From Bacteroidota bacterium (GTDB taxonomy: Bacteria > Bacteroidota > Bacteroidia > Chitinophagales > Chitinophagaceae), in the NCBI GenBank assembly GCA_028876035.1, contig JAGWTK010000075.1, positions 1 through 12,827 on the forward strand: DNA of 12,827 nt. The letters run 5' to 3'. The notes beneath the pieces were generated by a model. It saw nothing but the letters and a program-made list of their open reading frames with translations. It did not search any database and was not told the origin of the DNA. Below are positions 1 through 6,947 of the stretch, piece by piece; position 1 is the stretch's first letter; each line of letters begins with the position of its first letter. Both the position numbers and the translations under genes were made by a program.

Positions 1-89
1 TCATGGCCGCCCTTCGCAGCGCATGGCACAGAGCAGGAAGGCTTAGTGCTTTTTCAAACATTTTTTATTGTCCACTAAAATGCGAACGC

Positions 90-353
90 ATGAATAATGA
101 AATCATCGAAAAGTTTGTTGAAACGGCAAAGCGCAGGAACCAACAGGTGAATGTGCATTTCAAAACCCGCAGCACACTTACCGGGGTATTTGTAACAGAG
201 ACGCTCGACTATGCCGAAATGAAAAAGAAAAATTTCTGGCGGATCGTTCCGGAGTCGCGCATGGAACTCTGGAAAAAAACAAAGGATCTGTCACTCAGCC
301 GGCTTTTCAGTGGTTCAGAATTCACGCGTTTGTCGGATGAGACGGCTGGTTAG
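90..353 (+). CDS. Small conserved-looking protein of unknown function
   Basis: The product is 87 residues and soluble, with no signal peptide or membrane segment. The open frame extends upstream to position 3, but the upstream 29 residues look like non-coding sequence. The ATG at 90 gives a natural start (MNNEIIEKFVETAKRRNQ). The N-terminal 18 residues look helical. They are followed by alternating hydrophobic stretches (VNVHFKTRSTLTGVFV, then FWRIV), suggesting a small beta-sheet, and a basic, polar C-terminal half. The helix-then-strands order vaguely recalls Sm-like folds, but this is only a guess and I do not recognise the family. It stands alone on the plus strand and ends with TAG. An 8-bp-period array lies just downstream. 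Confidence 0.7.
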   Translation: MNNEIIEKFVETAKRRNQQVNVHFKTRSTLTGVFVTETLDYAEMKKKNFWRIVPESRMELWKKTKDLSLSRLFSGSEFTRLSDETAG

Positions 354-365
354 AAAGCTTATTAA

Positions 366-389
366 CCATATAGACATATAGGCACATAG
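366..389. repeat. Three tandem copies of an 8-bp unit containing ATAG
   Basis: Three consecutive octamers fit NCAYATAG (ccatatag, acatatag, gcacatag). They lie 12 bp after the stop codon of the first small gene. TAG occurs at 371, 379 and 387, one in each plus-strand reading frame, because 8 is not a multiple of 3. The period is read directly from the sequence. Any function is unknown. Confidence 0.7.
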
Positions 390-416
390 GTTTGTGTTGA
401 AGGTCATTCTATGAAG

Positions 417-443
417 CGTCATTCCCGCCAGAGCGGGAATCAC
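417..443 (+). repeat. REP-like palindromic element, copy 1
   Basis: The element begins CGTCA and holds a perfect 8-bp stem, attcccgc (421-428) and gcgggaat (433-440), around a 4-nt loop, ending in ATCAC. It shares the CGTCA head with two other palindromes in this window (504-532 and 7943-7970). This suggests a dispersed palindromic repeat family. No transposase of the REP-associated type is present here. Confidence 0.65.
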
Positions 444-503
444 TTTCCGTTTATCACTTTGATACCAAAACGGGAGCATATGAATCACGCTTCCATCATC
501 GTT

Positions 504-532
504 GTGAGACCCCTGCTTTCGCAGTGGTGACG
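504..532 (-). repeat. REP-like palindromic element, copy 2 (inverted)
   Basis: Read on the minus strand, this begins CGTCACC, forms an imperfect GC-rich stem (one mismatch in 7 pairs) around a short loop, and ends GGGGTCTCAC. It matches the layout of the copy at 7943-7970 (CGTCACC, stem, GGGGTCTC). It is inverted relative to the copy at 417-443, so the two CGTCA heads face outward, as in paired bacterial interspersed mosaic elements. Confidence 0.65.
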
Positions 533-558
533 TAAAAAAGCAGTGGTGACGCAAAAAA
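521..558. repeat. 19-bp tandem duplication of one REP arm
   Basis: Positions 521-539 and 540-558 are two adjacent 19-bp units (gcagtggtgacg, then t or c in the next codon position, then an A-run) differing at a single base. The unit is one arm of the neighbouring palindrome plus an A-tract, so it probably arose by a local slippage or partial duplication event. Confidence 0.75.
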
Positions 559-569
559 TTGCGACGCTG

Positions 570-604
570 AAAAACTTAAAACTTAAGACTTACCACTTTC
601 AACT
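570..604 (-). repeat. 7-bp-period array overlapping the stop codon of the TolC-like gene
   Basis: On the minus strand, five consecutive heptamers start at position 604. The first four fit AGTNNNA (for example AGTGGTA, AGTCTTA) and the fifth is AGTTTTT. The A and G of the first heptamer are the last two bases of the TAG stop (605-603). TAA then recurs at 592, 585 and 578, so all three frames are closed within about 20 bp. The same arrangement is seen after the LysR and peptidase genes. Confidence 0.7.
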
Positions 605-2006
605 ACAACAATGCGGCCACCCATTTCACCTGGGTCACTGCTTTCAACAATTTCATCTGAAGCTCCACCAGCTTCTGATCGGTTTCCAGGACTTTGTTTT
701 CACGTGAATTGAGCAGGAAAAGCGAGCTTTCACCCTGTGAAAATTTCATTTGTTCCAGCGAAAACAACGACTGGTAACTTTGACGCATTGTTTGAATGGT
801 TCGTATCTGCTCCTGGTACAAACTGGCTTCCTGGTGATAACGACGCAGTTTGTTTTGTAATTCCCAGGCCTTGTTTTGTTGCAACAGTGTGTTCTCCTTC
901 AGCTTCAACTTTGCTTCGCGGTAGGCACCTCTTGACTGGCGGAGGAACAACGGCGTTTTAATAGATACTCCTAGCTTGTAGTTATTTTCAATATAGGGAG
1001 TGCTTACACTTAGTTTCTGAAAATAATCTTTACTGAGCAGGTTTGCTTTCAGTGTAACTGCCGGTAACATCTCCTGCCATTTCAACTTCTGGTCGATCGA
1101 GAGGATTTCCTGCTTTGAACGATAGCTGAGTAACTCAGGATGTGTATTGCTGATAGTGGTTTCCAGGCTGTCGAGTGAGGGAAGCGGATAAGCGTTTCCG
1201 AACGCCACTGCATCCGGAATATAATCTGCCGGTAAAAAGTAAGGCTGTTCTTTTTCATCCCATAAGTACACCGATAATTCGTAAGTGCTGTTATTAAGGG
1301 CAATCCCTGCTTCCTTGCGCAGTGCTTCGTAGTACTGGTATTGACTAAAAGCTTCGATGGTATCGGCAACTGATCGATCGCCCGCGGTAAAACCAGTCTT
1401 TACCAGTGAAAGCCGTTTCGCCGCCAGCACTGCATAATTGCCATAGGTGTTGGCCAGTTGCCAGCTGGCTGCCCATTGCCAATACGCCATTTGCGCATCC
1501 AGCAAAAGATCGTTCACTTGTTTGCGCCGTTCCTGTTCCGATTGTTGCAGGAATATTTTTGCCTGTTGAAGCGTTGCCCGCTGTTTGTTTACGACCAGGT
1601 CTTTCAATAGCGGCATTTCTACTCCCACATAGCCAGCTGCGCCGCGCGTGAGTTCGGGATTGATGGAATTTCCATTGGCCTTGTCGTACCCCGCTTTCAG
1701 TGTAACGCCGGTAATCGTTGGGATTTTTAATTCGCCATCTTCATACCGGTAATAAGGCGTACCGTCAAACACCTTATCGTTCCGGTCCCATGTTACCACT
1801 GGATCAAACGCGCCTCTTGCAGCCAGCAAGCCTGCATCCGCCCGCTCTACCCGAAGTCCCGCCTGTTTCGCCAGGGGATGAAACAGTTTTACATAATTGA
1901 TATAGGCATCTGCCGATAATATACGCGGCGTTTGCGCACTGGCTCCGGCCATCGCTTCAAGAAGCAGTAACCCTGTCAGGAATGTAAAATTCAAAAATGA
2001 GCGCAT
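603..2006 (-). CDS. TolC-family outer-membrane efflux channel
   Basis: The product is 467 residues, the usual size for the outer membrane efflux protein family. The open frame continues upstream, but the ATG at 2006 gives a typical signal peptide: MRSF, a hydrophobic stretch to about residue 20, then cleavage after ASA at residue 24. This start lies 13 bp after the adaptor stop codon. The mature chain is rich in long polar helices with many Gln, Glu and Leu (about residues 140-230 and 370-450), as expected for the periplasmic helical tunnel. Its likely role is the outer-membrane duct of the tripartite exporter encoded by the two preceding genes. The gene is last in the operon and ends in a 7-bp-period array. 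The substrate is unknown. Confidence 0.9.
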   Translation of the reverse strand: MRSFLNFTFLTGLLLLEAMAGASAQTPRILSADAYINYVKLFHPLAKQAGLRVERADAGLLAARGAFDPVVTWDRNDKVFDGTPYYRYEDGELKIPTITGVTLKAGYDKANGNSINPELTRGAAGYVGVEMPLLKDLVVNKQRATLQQAKIFLQQSEQERRKQVNDLLLDAQMAYWQWAASWQLANTYGNYAVLAAKRLSLVKTGFTAGDRSVADTIEAFSQYQYYEALRKEAGIALNNSTYELSVYLWDEKEQPYFLPADYIPDAVAFGNAYPLPSLDSLETTISNTHPELLSYRSKQEILSIDQKLKWQEMLPAVTLKANLLSKDYFQKLSVSTPYIENNYKLGVSIKTPLFLRQSRGAYREAKLKLKENTLLQQNKAWELQNKLRRYHQEASLYQEQIRTIQTMRQSYQSLFSLEQMKFSQGESSLFLLNSRENKVLETDQKLVELQMKLLKAVTQVKWVAALL

Positions 2007-2019
2007 TGTCAGCAATAAA

Positions 2020-3369
2020 TTAGCCTTTACTTTTTTTAGGGTCTTCAACGGGTTTATAGTAGAGCGGCGGAAACCCGTTGATATTACGCCAGAGTTCGTA
2101 ATAGATCCGCACATCTCTCAACAACATAATCCCTTTTGCGCCAGTACCCATACTCAGTTGGGGCGGCCATTGGCGGTCAGACGGATCTTCTGTCACCAGT
2201 ACACGAAACTTACCGTTTGGATGAATCGACTTCTCAACTATCGACACTTTACCACTGAATATCCCATAGCTGCCTTTAGGCCACCCGCTGAATAAAATTG
2301 CCGGATAGCCATCGAATACAAATCGAACGCGTTGTCCCGGATTCACCAAGGGAAGGTCCATGGGGTTTACAAATAATTCTACGGCATATTCAATGCGATC
2401 CGGAACGATCTCGGCAATCAATTCTCCTTCTTTGATGAATTCACCCAGGCCGGCTTTGTTGGCGCGATTGATTTGTCCGCCCTGCGGCGCCGTTACAAAA
2501 TAAAGTTTGCGCCTTGCATCATAACTGGCGTACTGGTTTTCCAGCTTCGAAATTTCTGCATCGGTACTGGCAGCGCTGGATAGTGCTGAATATTTCTCCC
2601 CGCTGGCCTTGGCCATTTTATCGGTATAGTCCTGCACAGTGGCCAACTGCTCGATGCGCAGGTTACCCAATTCCTGCTGACTTTGCAACAATTTATTGGA
2701 GGCCGATCTGTTTTTGGCAACGGCGTTCTGGTAACTGATTTTTCTTCTTTCAAAATCACTCAGGGAGATGGCGCCGCTGTCGAGCATTTGCTTTGCTGCA
2801 TTCAGTTGACGGGTATAGGAAGTAAGCTCATTCTGCGATGCCTGCACATCTGCTTCATCGCTGTTTACCTTAAGTTGTTGCTGACTGATCTTATTTTCGA
2901 GCGACTGTAGTTTTAGTTTTCTTCCCTGTTCCAATGCCGCTTCCTGGCTGGTGGCAGTCCCCGCTTTTTGCGCATAGCCTTTCGACGCGAGTTGCTTGGC
3001 TTCAATCTGCTTAGCCGTTCTTTCCAATAGTTTGGGGTCGAAGTAGTCCACTTTTACCTCAGAAAGTTGCAGCAATGTATCACCGGCTTTCACAATATCC
3101 CCTTCTTTCACATACCATTTGGCAATGGTGCCGGCAATGATGGTATTCACTTCCTGCGGCCGCTGTTCCTGGCGCAATGTTGTTACTTTTCCATCTGCCT
3201 GAATGTTTTGTGTCCATGGAAGAAACAGCGAAAGAAATAATAAAATAAGCAAACCCCAGAGCCATCGCCTGATATGGTTTTTTCGGCGAATGCGGTAGAT
3301 ATGGTCTGCGCATTCGAGGTTATGCTTGCTGGCAACAGTATTGATATCGGGCTGGAGGTAATTTTCCAT
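2020..3369 (-). CDS. HlyD-family periplasmic adaptor (membrane fusion protein)
   Basis: The product is 449 residues from the ATG at 3369, which lies 10 bp after the ABC gene. The frame is open upstream, but that part overlaps the ABC gene and looks like non-coding sequence. A cytoplasmic N-terminus of about 35 residues with a basic run (RIRRKNHIRR) precedes one membrane segment (about residues 36-52). Next comes a lipoyl-type half-motif (about 70-101, including VKEGDIVKAGDTLLQL), a long alpha-helical coiled-coil hairpin (about 112-285), and a return to beta-rich sequence with a second lipoyl-type half (APQGGQI at 294-300, then GEFIKEGELIAEIVP). A beta-barrel region follows (about 325-420). 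This is the standard adaptor architecture, linking the inner-membrane ABC subunit to the TolC-like channel. Confidence 0.92.
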   Translation of the reverse strand: MENYLQPDINTVASKHNLECADHIYRIRRKNHIRRWLWGLLILLFLSLFLPWTQNIQADGKVTTLRQEQRPQEVNTIIAGTIAKWYVKEGDIVKAGDTLLQLSEVKVDYFDPKLLERTAKQIEAKQLASKGYAQKAGTATSQEAALEQGRKLKLQSLENKISQQQLKVNSDEADVQASQNELTSYTRQLNAAKQMLDSGAISLSDFERRKISYQNAVAKNRSASNKLLQSQQELGNLRIEQLATVQDYTDKMAKASGEKYSALSSAASTDAEISKLENQYASYDARRKLYFVTAPQGGQINRANKAGLGEFIKEGELIAEIVPDRIEYAVELFVNPMDLPLVNPGQRVRFVFDGYPAILFSGWPKGSYGIFSGKVSIVEKSIHPNGKFRVLVTEDPSDRQWPPQLSMGTGAKGIMLLRDVRIYYELWRNINGFPPLYYKPVEDPKKSKG

Positions 3370-3379
3370 AGTAATAGGT

Positions 3380-5038
3380 TTAAGCCATTCCGGGCGTTTC
3401 AAGCCGGATGATTTGATCACAATACGCGGAGAGCGCCTCATCTTTTGAAGCAATCAGCACGGTGGTTTCTTTCTTGTCGGCCAGGTAACGAATTACATTA
3501 GTCCGAAACGGCTCTACCAGGTGTTCAAAGGGCTCTTCCAATAATAAAAGCCTGTTATTGCCCAAAAGTGCCCGAACCAACAGAATATTTTTTCGTACGG
3601 CGTTCGGTAGTTTGTTGCCCAGCGGTTGGAGGTAGGTATCATAACCGTTCGGACATTGTGCTAAAAAGCGGTTTAATCCGGTTAAGGCCACCAGCTCATT
3701 GACCTGTGCGGGGGCAACAGCGAGCCCCATGGTAAGATTCTCCCAGAGCGTGCCCTGGAAGATATCCTGGCTGCCCAATAAAATGCCGGTTCTTCCGCGC
3801 AGGGAAGCAATCGAATAATTTTTCAATGGAAGTCCGTCCAGCGTGATGCTACCCTCATATTGTACAAAGGCACCCGTGAGCAAACGGAGCAGGCTTGATT
3901 TACCGGAGCCGGATGGCCCGCAGATCAACAGCATCTGTCCTGGTTGTACATCAATATTTACATTGCTCAATACAGGTGGTTGGTCGTGGTAAGCAAATTG
4001 CACTTCATGGAAACGTAGCGCTACACCATCCGGTGACGCGGGGAATTCGAAACTCCCGCTTTCTTCAGTGGATGCGCCTGTGACATCCGAGAGTTTTTCA
4101 ACCGATACCATCGCATCGTACACAGGGTCCAGGTGGGTAATAATTTTTTCGATGGAACCGATGATTGCAATGATGACAATATCAGCAGCGATGAATTGCC
4201 CGATATTGATTTGTTGATCCACCAGCAGAAAAGTGCCGATGATCAGCATTGCCGCGGTGATCGCTGTTTTGAATGAAACAAGGCTCCAGAATTGGCGGTT
4301 GAGAATCGTAAAATAGCTGGTGCGCGTACGGAGGTAACCACTGAGCAGTTCGTCGGTCCGGCGCATGTGCAGGAATGTGCCTTTTGTATACTTGAATGTT
4401 TTGAGGCTTCGCGCTATTTCCTGGAGCCATGCAACCACGGCGTATTTATAGGAGCTTGCCTGAACAGCGGTTTGCAATCCGTTTTGCGAGGTAATGATTA
4501 TAATGCTTAGCACAACGCCGATCAGTACGAGACCAAAGGCAATGAATACAGGGTGGTAGAAGGCGAGCAGGATGAGGCCAAGTAAAACCTGGATTGCAGC
4601 GGCTGGCAGATCGACGAGCAATTTGTCCAATCCTTTTTGCAGGGAAACGCTTTCGAAATGACGGTTGACTGTTTCAGGCAGGTAAACATGATCCAGCTTC
4701 TCCATATTGAGTTGTGGAAGCCGCTCGCTGAATTCAAGCGAGTAACGGACATACAGTTTTTGCCTGATTTTTTCGATGATCTGCAGCTGCCTCACCTGGA
4801 GAAGGCCGTTCACAAAAACACCGGAGAGTACGAGTACAATAAGTACAACCACGGAGGTCGACAAACTGCCGGCCATGGTGAAATTGATGATCGATTGGAT
4901 GCCTAAGGGTAAGGAGAGCTGCACCAGTCCGGCCAGCACTGCAAACACATAGATGGCGCCGATTTCGCGGCGATCCAGTAGCAGGACGCGGTGCAGCTTC
5001 CCGATGGATTGTAGTAAAGAGGGTCGTTGTGATGCCAT
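3380..5038 (-). CDS. ABC exporter subunit (membrane domain fused to ATPase) with degenerate catalytic motifs
   Basis: The product is 552 residues. It has an N-terminal exporter-type membrane domain with about five to six hydrophobic segments (residues 27-295) and a C-terminal ATPase domain (about 340-552). There is no N-terminal C39 peptidase domain. The A-loop Tyr350, Walker A GPSGSGKS (374-381) and Q-loop Gln424 are present. The signature LSGGQ is replaced by LPNAV (477-481). The Walker B aspartate is Glu501 (LLLLEEP), the D-loop SALD reads EHLV (505-508), and the H-loop histidine aligns with Ser531 (IASK). The putative catalytic Glu502 remains. It is first in a tight operon with adaptor and channel genes and should energise type I-like export. 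With these changes, ordinary ATP turnover by a homodimer is doubtful. The reading frame is intact, so it is not an obvious pseudogene. Confidence 0.88.
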   Translation of the reverse strand: MASQRPSLLQSIGKLHRVLLLDRREIGAIYVFAVLAGLVQLSLPLGIQSIINFTMAGSLSTSVVVLIVLVLSGVFVNGLLQVRQLQIIEKIRQKLYVRYSLEFSERLPQLNMEKLDHVYLPETVNRHFESVSLQKGLDKLLVDLPAAAIQVLLGLILLAFYHPVFIAFGLVLIGVVLSIIIITSQNGLQTAVQASSYKYAVVAWLQEIARSLKTFKYTKGTFLHMRRTDELLSGYLRTRTSYFTILNRQFWSLVSFKTAITAAMLIIGTFLLVDQQINIGQFIAADIVIIAIIGSIEKIITHLDPVYDAMVSVEKLSDVTGASTEESGSFEFPASPDGVALRFHEVQFAYHDQPPVLSNVNIDVQPGQMLLICGPSGSGKSSLLRLLTGAFVQYEGSITLDGLPLKNYSIASLRGRTGILLGSQDIFQGTLWENLTMGLAVAPAQVNELVALTGLNRFLAQCPNGYDTYLQPLGNKLPNAVRKNILLVRALLGNNRLLLLEEPFEHLVEPFRTNVIRYLADKKETTVLIASKDEALSAYCDQIIRLETPGMA

Positions 5039-5137
5039 ATAATTTTTCGAACCTGCAAGATGCTCCCGAATTCGTTAAAGAAAATTAAAAATGGTTTTTC
5101 ATCTGATAACCGGATGGTTTGTCATGTCATTCATTTA

Positions 5138-5407
5138 TCAGGGCGTGAGCCTTGCCATTGTATTTACTTCTATGTGTGCGTTCAGGTGCGTGTGGGTGCG
5201 ACCACTTTGTTTCAATTTCCTGATTGCATTCCGCAGGGTTTCCTCGAGCTGAACAATCCTGCGCTCCGAATGTTCGATGTCTTCTTCTGTTTCATGCGTG
5301 GTGCGAATCCGGTTCTGGTGAAACTGTATTTTGGTATTAAAGATGGCTGTCAGCAGTTGTTCTGCTTCGGCAATGCTGAATACGCCGCTTATCAGTTCAA
5401 TGTCCAT
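5138..5407 (-). CDS. Small coiled-coil protein of unknown function
   Basis: The product is 89 residues starting MDIELISGVFSIAEAEQ, with the start 23 bp after the icd stop codon, so it is probably co-transcribed with icd. It has no signal peptide or membrane segment. Residues 11-30 form an amphipathic helix, and residues 36-68 form a charged helix with coiled-coil character (ETEEDIEHSERRIVQLEETL). The C-terminal tail is His- and Thr-rich (THTHLNAH). The composition and clean start argue for a real gene, and the plus-strand open frame over the same bases looks like its shadow. I do not recognise a named family. It may be a small oligomerising accessory protein. Confidence 0.72.
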   Translation of the reverse strand: MDIELISGVFSIAEAEQLLTAIFNTKIQFHQNRIRTTHETEEDIEHSERRIVQLEETLRNAIRKLKQSGRTHTHLNAHIEVNTMARLTP

Positions 5408-5430
5408 ATTGATGTTTAATTGGTTTTTAA

Positions 5431-6861
5431 TTATTGCCCCTGTGCAGCGGTATACGCCGGTTCACCGTCGAAGTGATAGAGGTTTTCTGTTTTTATGATG
5501 GGCAGCCCTTTTTCATGCAAGCCCGATAACAGCTGCAGTACATCGTCATAAGTGATGCTGCTATGATTTTTAAAGCGACAACGCCAGTGATCGGTGCAGA
5601 AGGTTTCCGGGAAGCCATTGGGCCAAACCTTGGTGCCGCGGTTGGTAATCATGGAGAGTGAAAGCGCTCCCTGCGTGGCCGATTGGATAGCTTCCGCCAG
5701 TTGGTCGGGGTTGCGGTCGGCTGTATGCAGGAACACATCGACACCCATGAGTTCTTTTTTCGCCGCAGGTTTGGGGGTGACTTTTATCTGGAAGTTGGCT
5801 GCAGATTTTGAGTAGTCGACCGGCTGCAGCGAAGCAGGCTTTTGTCCGAGTCTTGCGATGACCGCTGCTGCGAATTCAGCCGTACCCAACCTGGCTTTTG
5901 AAGTGCCTTCTTTATAGATGTCGTACGTGTGTTGTCCGTCTTCCAGGGTTTTGAGCCATGCATTCTGGATGTTTTCTGCTACCTGGTTCTGGCCGATATG
6001 TACCAGCATCTGGATGGCACCGAGCAGCAGTCCGGAAGGATTGGCTTTATTCATGCCTGCAATGCGGGGCGCCGAACCGTGGATGGCTTCGAACATCGCA
6101 AAGCCGTCGCCGATATTGGCGCTGCCGGCCAGTCCTACCGAACCGGTAATCTGTGCAGCCACATCGCTTAGGATATCGCCGTACAAATTGGGCATTACTA
6201 TTACGTCGAAGTTTTCGGGTGTATCGGCCAGTTTGGCGGCACCAATATCTACTATCCAGTGTTCTTTGATGAGCTCCGGGTATTCCGCACCAATTTCTTC
6301 GAAGACCTTATGAAAAAGACCATCGGTCATCTTCATGATATTGTCCTTGGTGAAGCAGGTGACTTTTTTCCGGTTGTAGGCGCGGGCATATTCGAATGCG
6401 TAGCGGATGATTTTTTCGGTGCCAGGACGTGAAATCAGTTTCAAGCACTGGTACACTTCATCGGTCTGGCGGTGTTCAATGCCTGCATAGAGGTCTTCTT
6501 CATTTTCGCGGATGATAACCACATCCATCACGGGGTGCTTGGTTTGCACATAGGGGTGGTAAGATACGCAGGGGCGGACGTTGGCATACAGGCCGAGTAC
6601 TTTCCGCGTGGTTACATTCAAACTTTTGAATCCACCGCCCTGGGGCGTGGTGATGGGCGCTTTCAAAAACACACGGGTCCGGCGGAGAGAATCCCAGGCG
6701 GAAGGTTCGATGCCGGCAGAGTTTCCGGCCAGGTATACTTTTTCGCCAATTTCAATTTCTTCGATGTCAAGCTGGGCGCCTGCGGCTTTGAGGATATTGA
6801 GTGTGGCGTCCATAATTTCCGGACCGATACCATCGCCCCGGGCAACTGTGATTTTTGTCAT
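5431..6861 (-). CDS. icd: Isocitrate dehydrogenase with C-terminal extension
   Basis: The product is 476 residues and catalyses oxidative decarboxylation of isocitrate to 2-oxoglutarate in the citrate cycle. It belongs to the isocitrate/isopropylmalate dehydrogenase family. Substrate-binding positions are visible: S80-x-N82-x3-R86 (SLNVTTR), R96, R118 and Y125 (RENEEDLYAG), K172 (TKDN), and D229/D233 in LYGDILSD. The nucleotide site is HGSAPRIAG (261-269). The core ends near residue 340. About 130 further residues form the extra C-terminal region known from Thermus- and Rickettsia-type enzymes, including a WPNGFPET segment. E. coli NADP enzymes have Lys-Tyr where this protein has Arg266-Ile267, so the NADP preference usually assumed is not certain. 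It is divergent from the LysR gene and precedes the small coiled-coil gene. Confidence 0.93.
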   Translation of the reverse strand: MTKITVARGDGIGPEIMDATLNILKAAGAQLDIEEIEIGEKVYLAGNSAGIEPSAWDSLRRTRVFLKAPITTPQGGGFKSLNVTTRKVLGLYANVRPCVSYHPYVQTKHPVMDVVIIRENEEDLYAGIEHRQTDEVYQCLKLISRPGTEKIIRYAFEYARAYNRKKVTCFTKDNIMKMTDGLFHKVFEEIGAEYPELIKEHWIVDIGAAKLADTPENFDVIVMPNLYGDILSDVAAQITGSVGLAGSANIGDGFAMFEAIHGSAPRIAGMNKANPSGLLLGAIQMLVHIGQNQVAENIQNAWLKTLEDGQHTYDIYKEGTSKARLGTAEFAAAVIARLGQKPASLQPVDYSKSAANFQIKVTPKPAAKKELMGVDVFLHTADRNPDQLAEAIQSATQGALSLSMITNRGTKVWPNGFPETFCTDHWRCRFKNHSSITYDDVLQLLSGLHEKGLPIIKTENLYHFDGEPAYTAAQGQ

Positions 6862-6877
6862 GGTGTTTGATTTTATG

Positions 6878-6893
6878 AGTGCAAATCTGCACT
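6878..6893. promoter_or_regulatory. Palindrome between icd and the LysR gene; candidate operator
   Basis: A perfect 6-bp inverted repeat, AGTGCA-aatc-TGCACT, lies in the 86-bp divergent spacer, 16 bp before the icd start and about 55 bp before the LysR start. LysR-type regulators often bind dyads in the spacer shared with a divergent target. The classical T-N11-A form is not exactly met, so the assignment is tentative. Confidence 0.4.
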
Positions 6894-6947
6894 GCGCAGG
6901 TCATATATTTTCATTTATCTTTATTATAGAAAGCATAATGAAAGTTT

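Noticed and set aside
2..46. Open frame entering from the left edge (HGRPSQRMAQSRKA then TAG), possibly the tail of an upstream gene; HGRP is reminiscent of MutL C-termini
   Set aside because: Only 14 codons are visible and the two other plus-strand frames are also open here, so the assignment would be a guess.
3..89. N-terminal extension of the first small gene to an ATG at position 3
   Set aside because: The extra 29 residues look non-coding, and the internal ATG at 90 begins a well-composed protein.
315..554. 79-residue minus-strand frame across the first spacer
   Set aside because: It is built from REP palindromes and simple repeats and overlaps the end of the plus-strand gene.
417..558. 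CRISPR array
   Set aside because: Repeats are palindromic, few, unequal and irregularly spaced, with no spacers of constant length and no cas genes.
5060..5419. 119-residue plus-strand frame
   Set aside because: It is antisense to the small coiled-coil gene, with Cys- and Phe-rich composition typical of a shadow frame.
5918..6313. 131-residue plus-strand frame inside icd
   Set aside because: It lies wholly antisense to the strongly supported isocitrate dehydrogenase.
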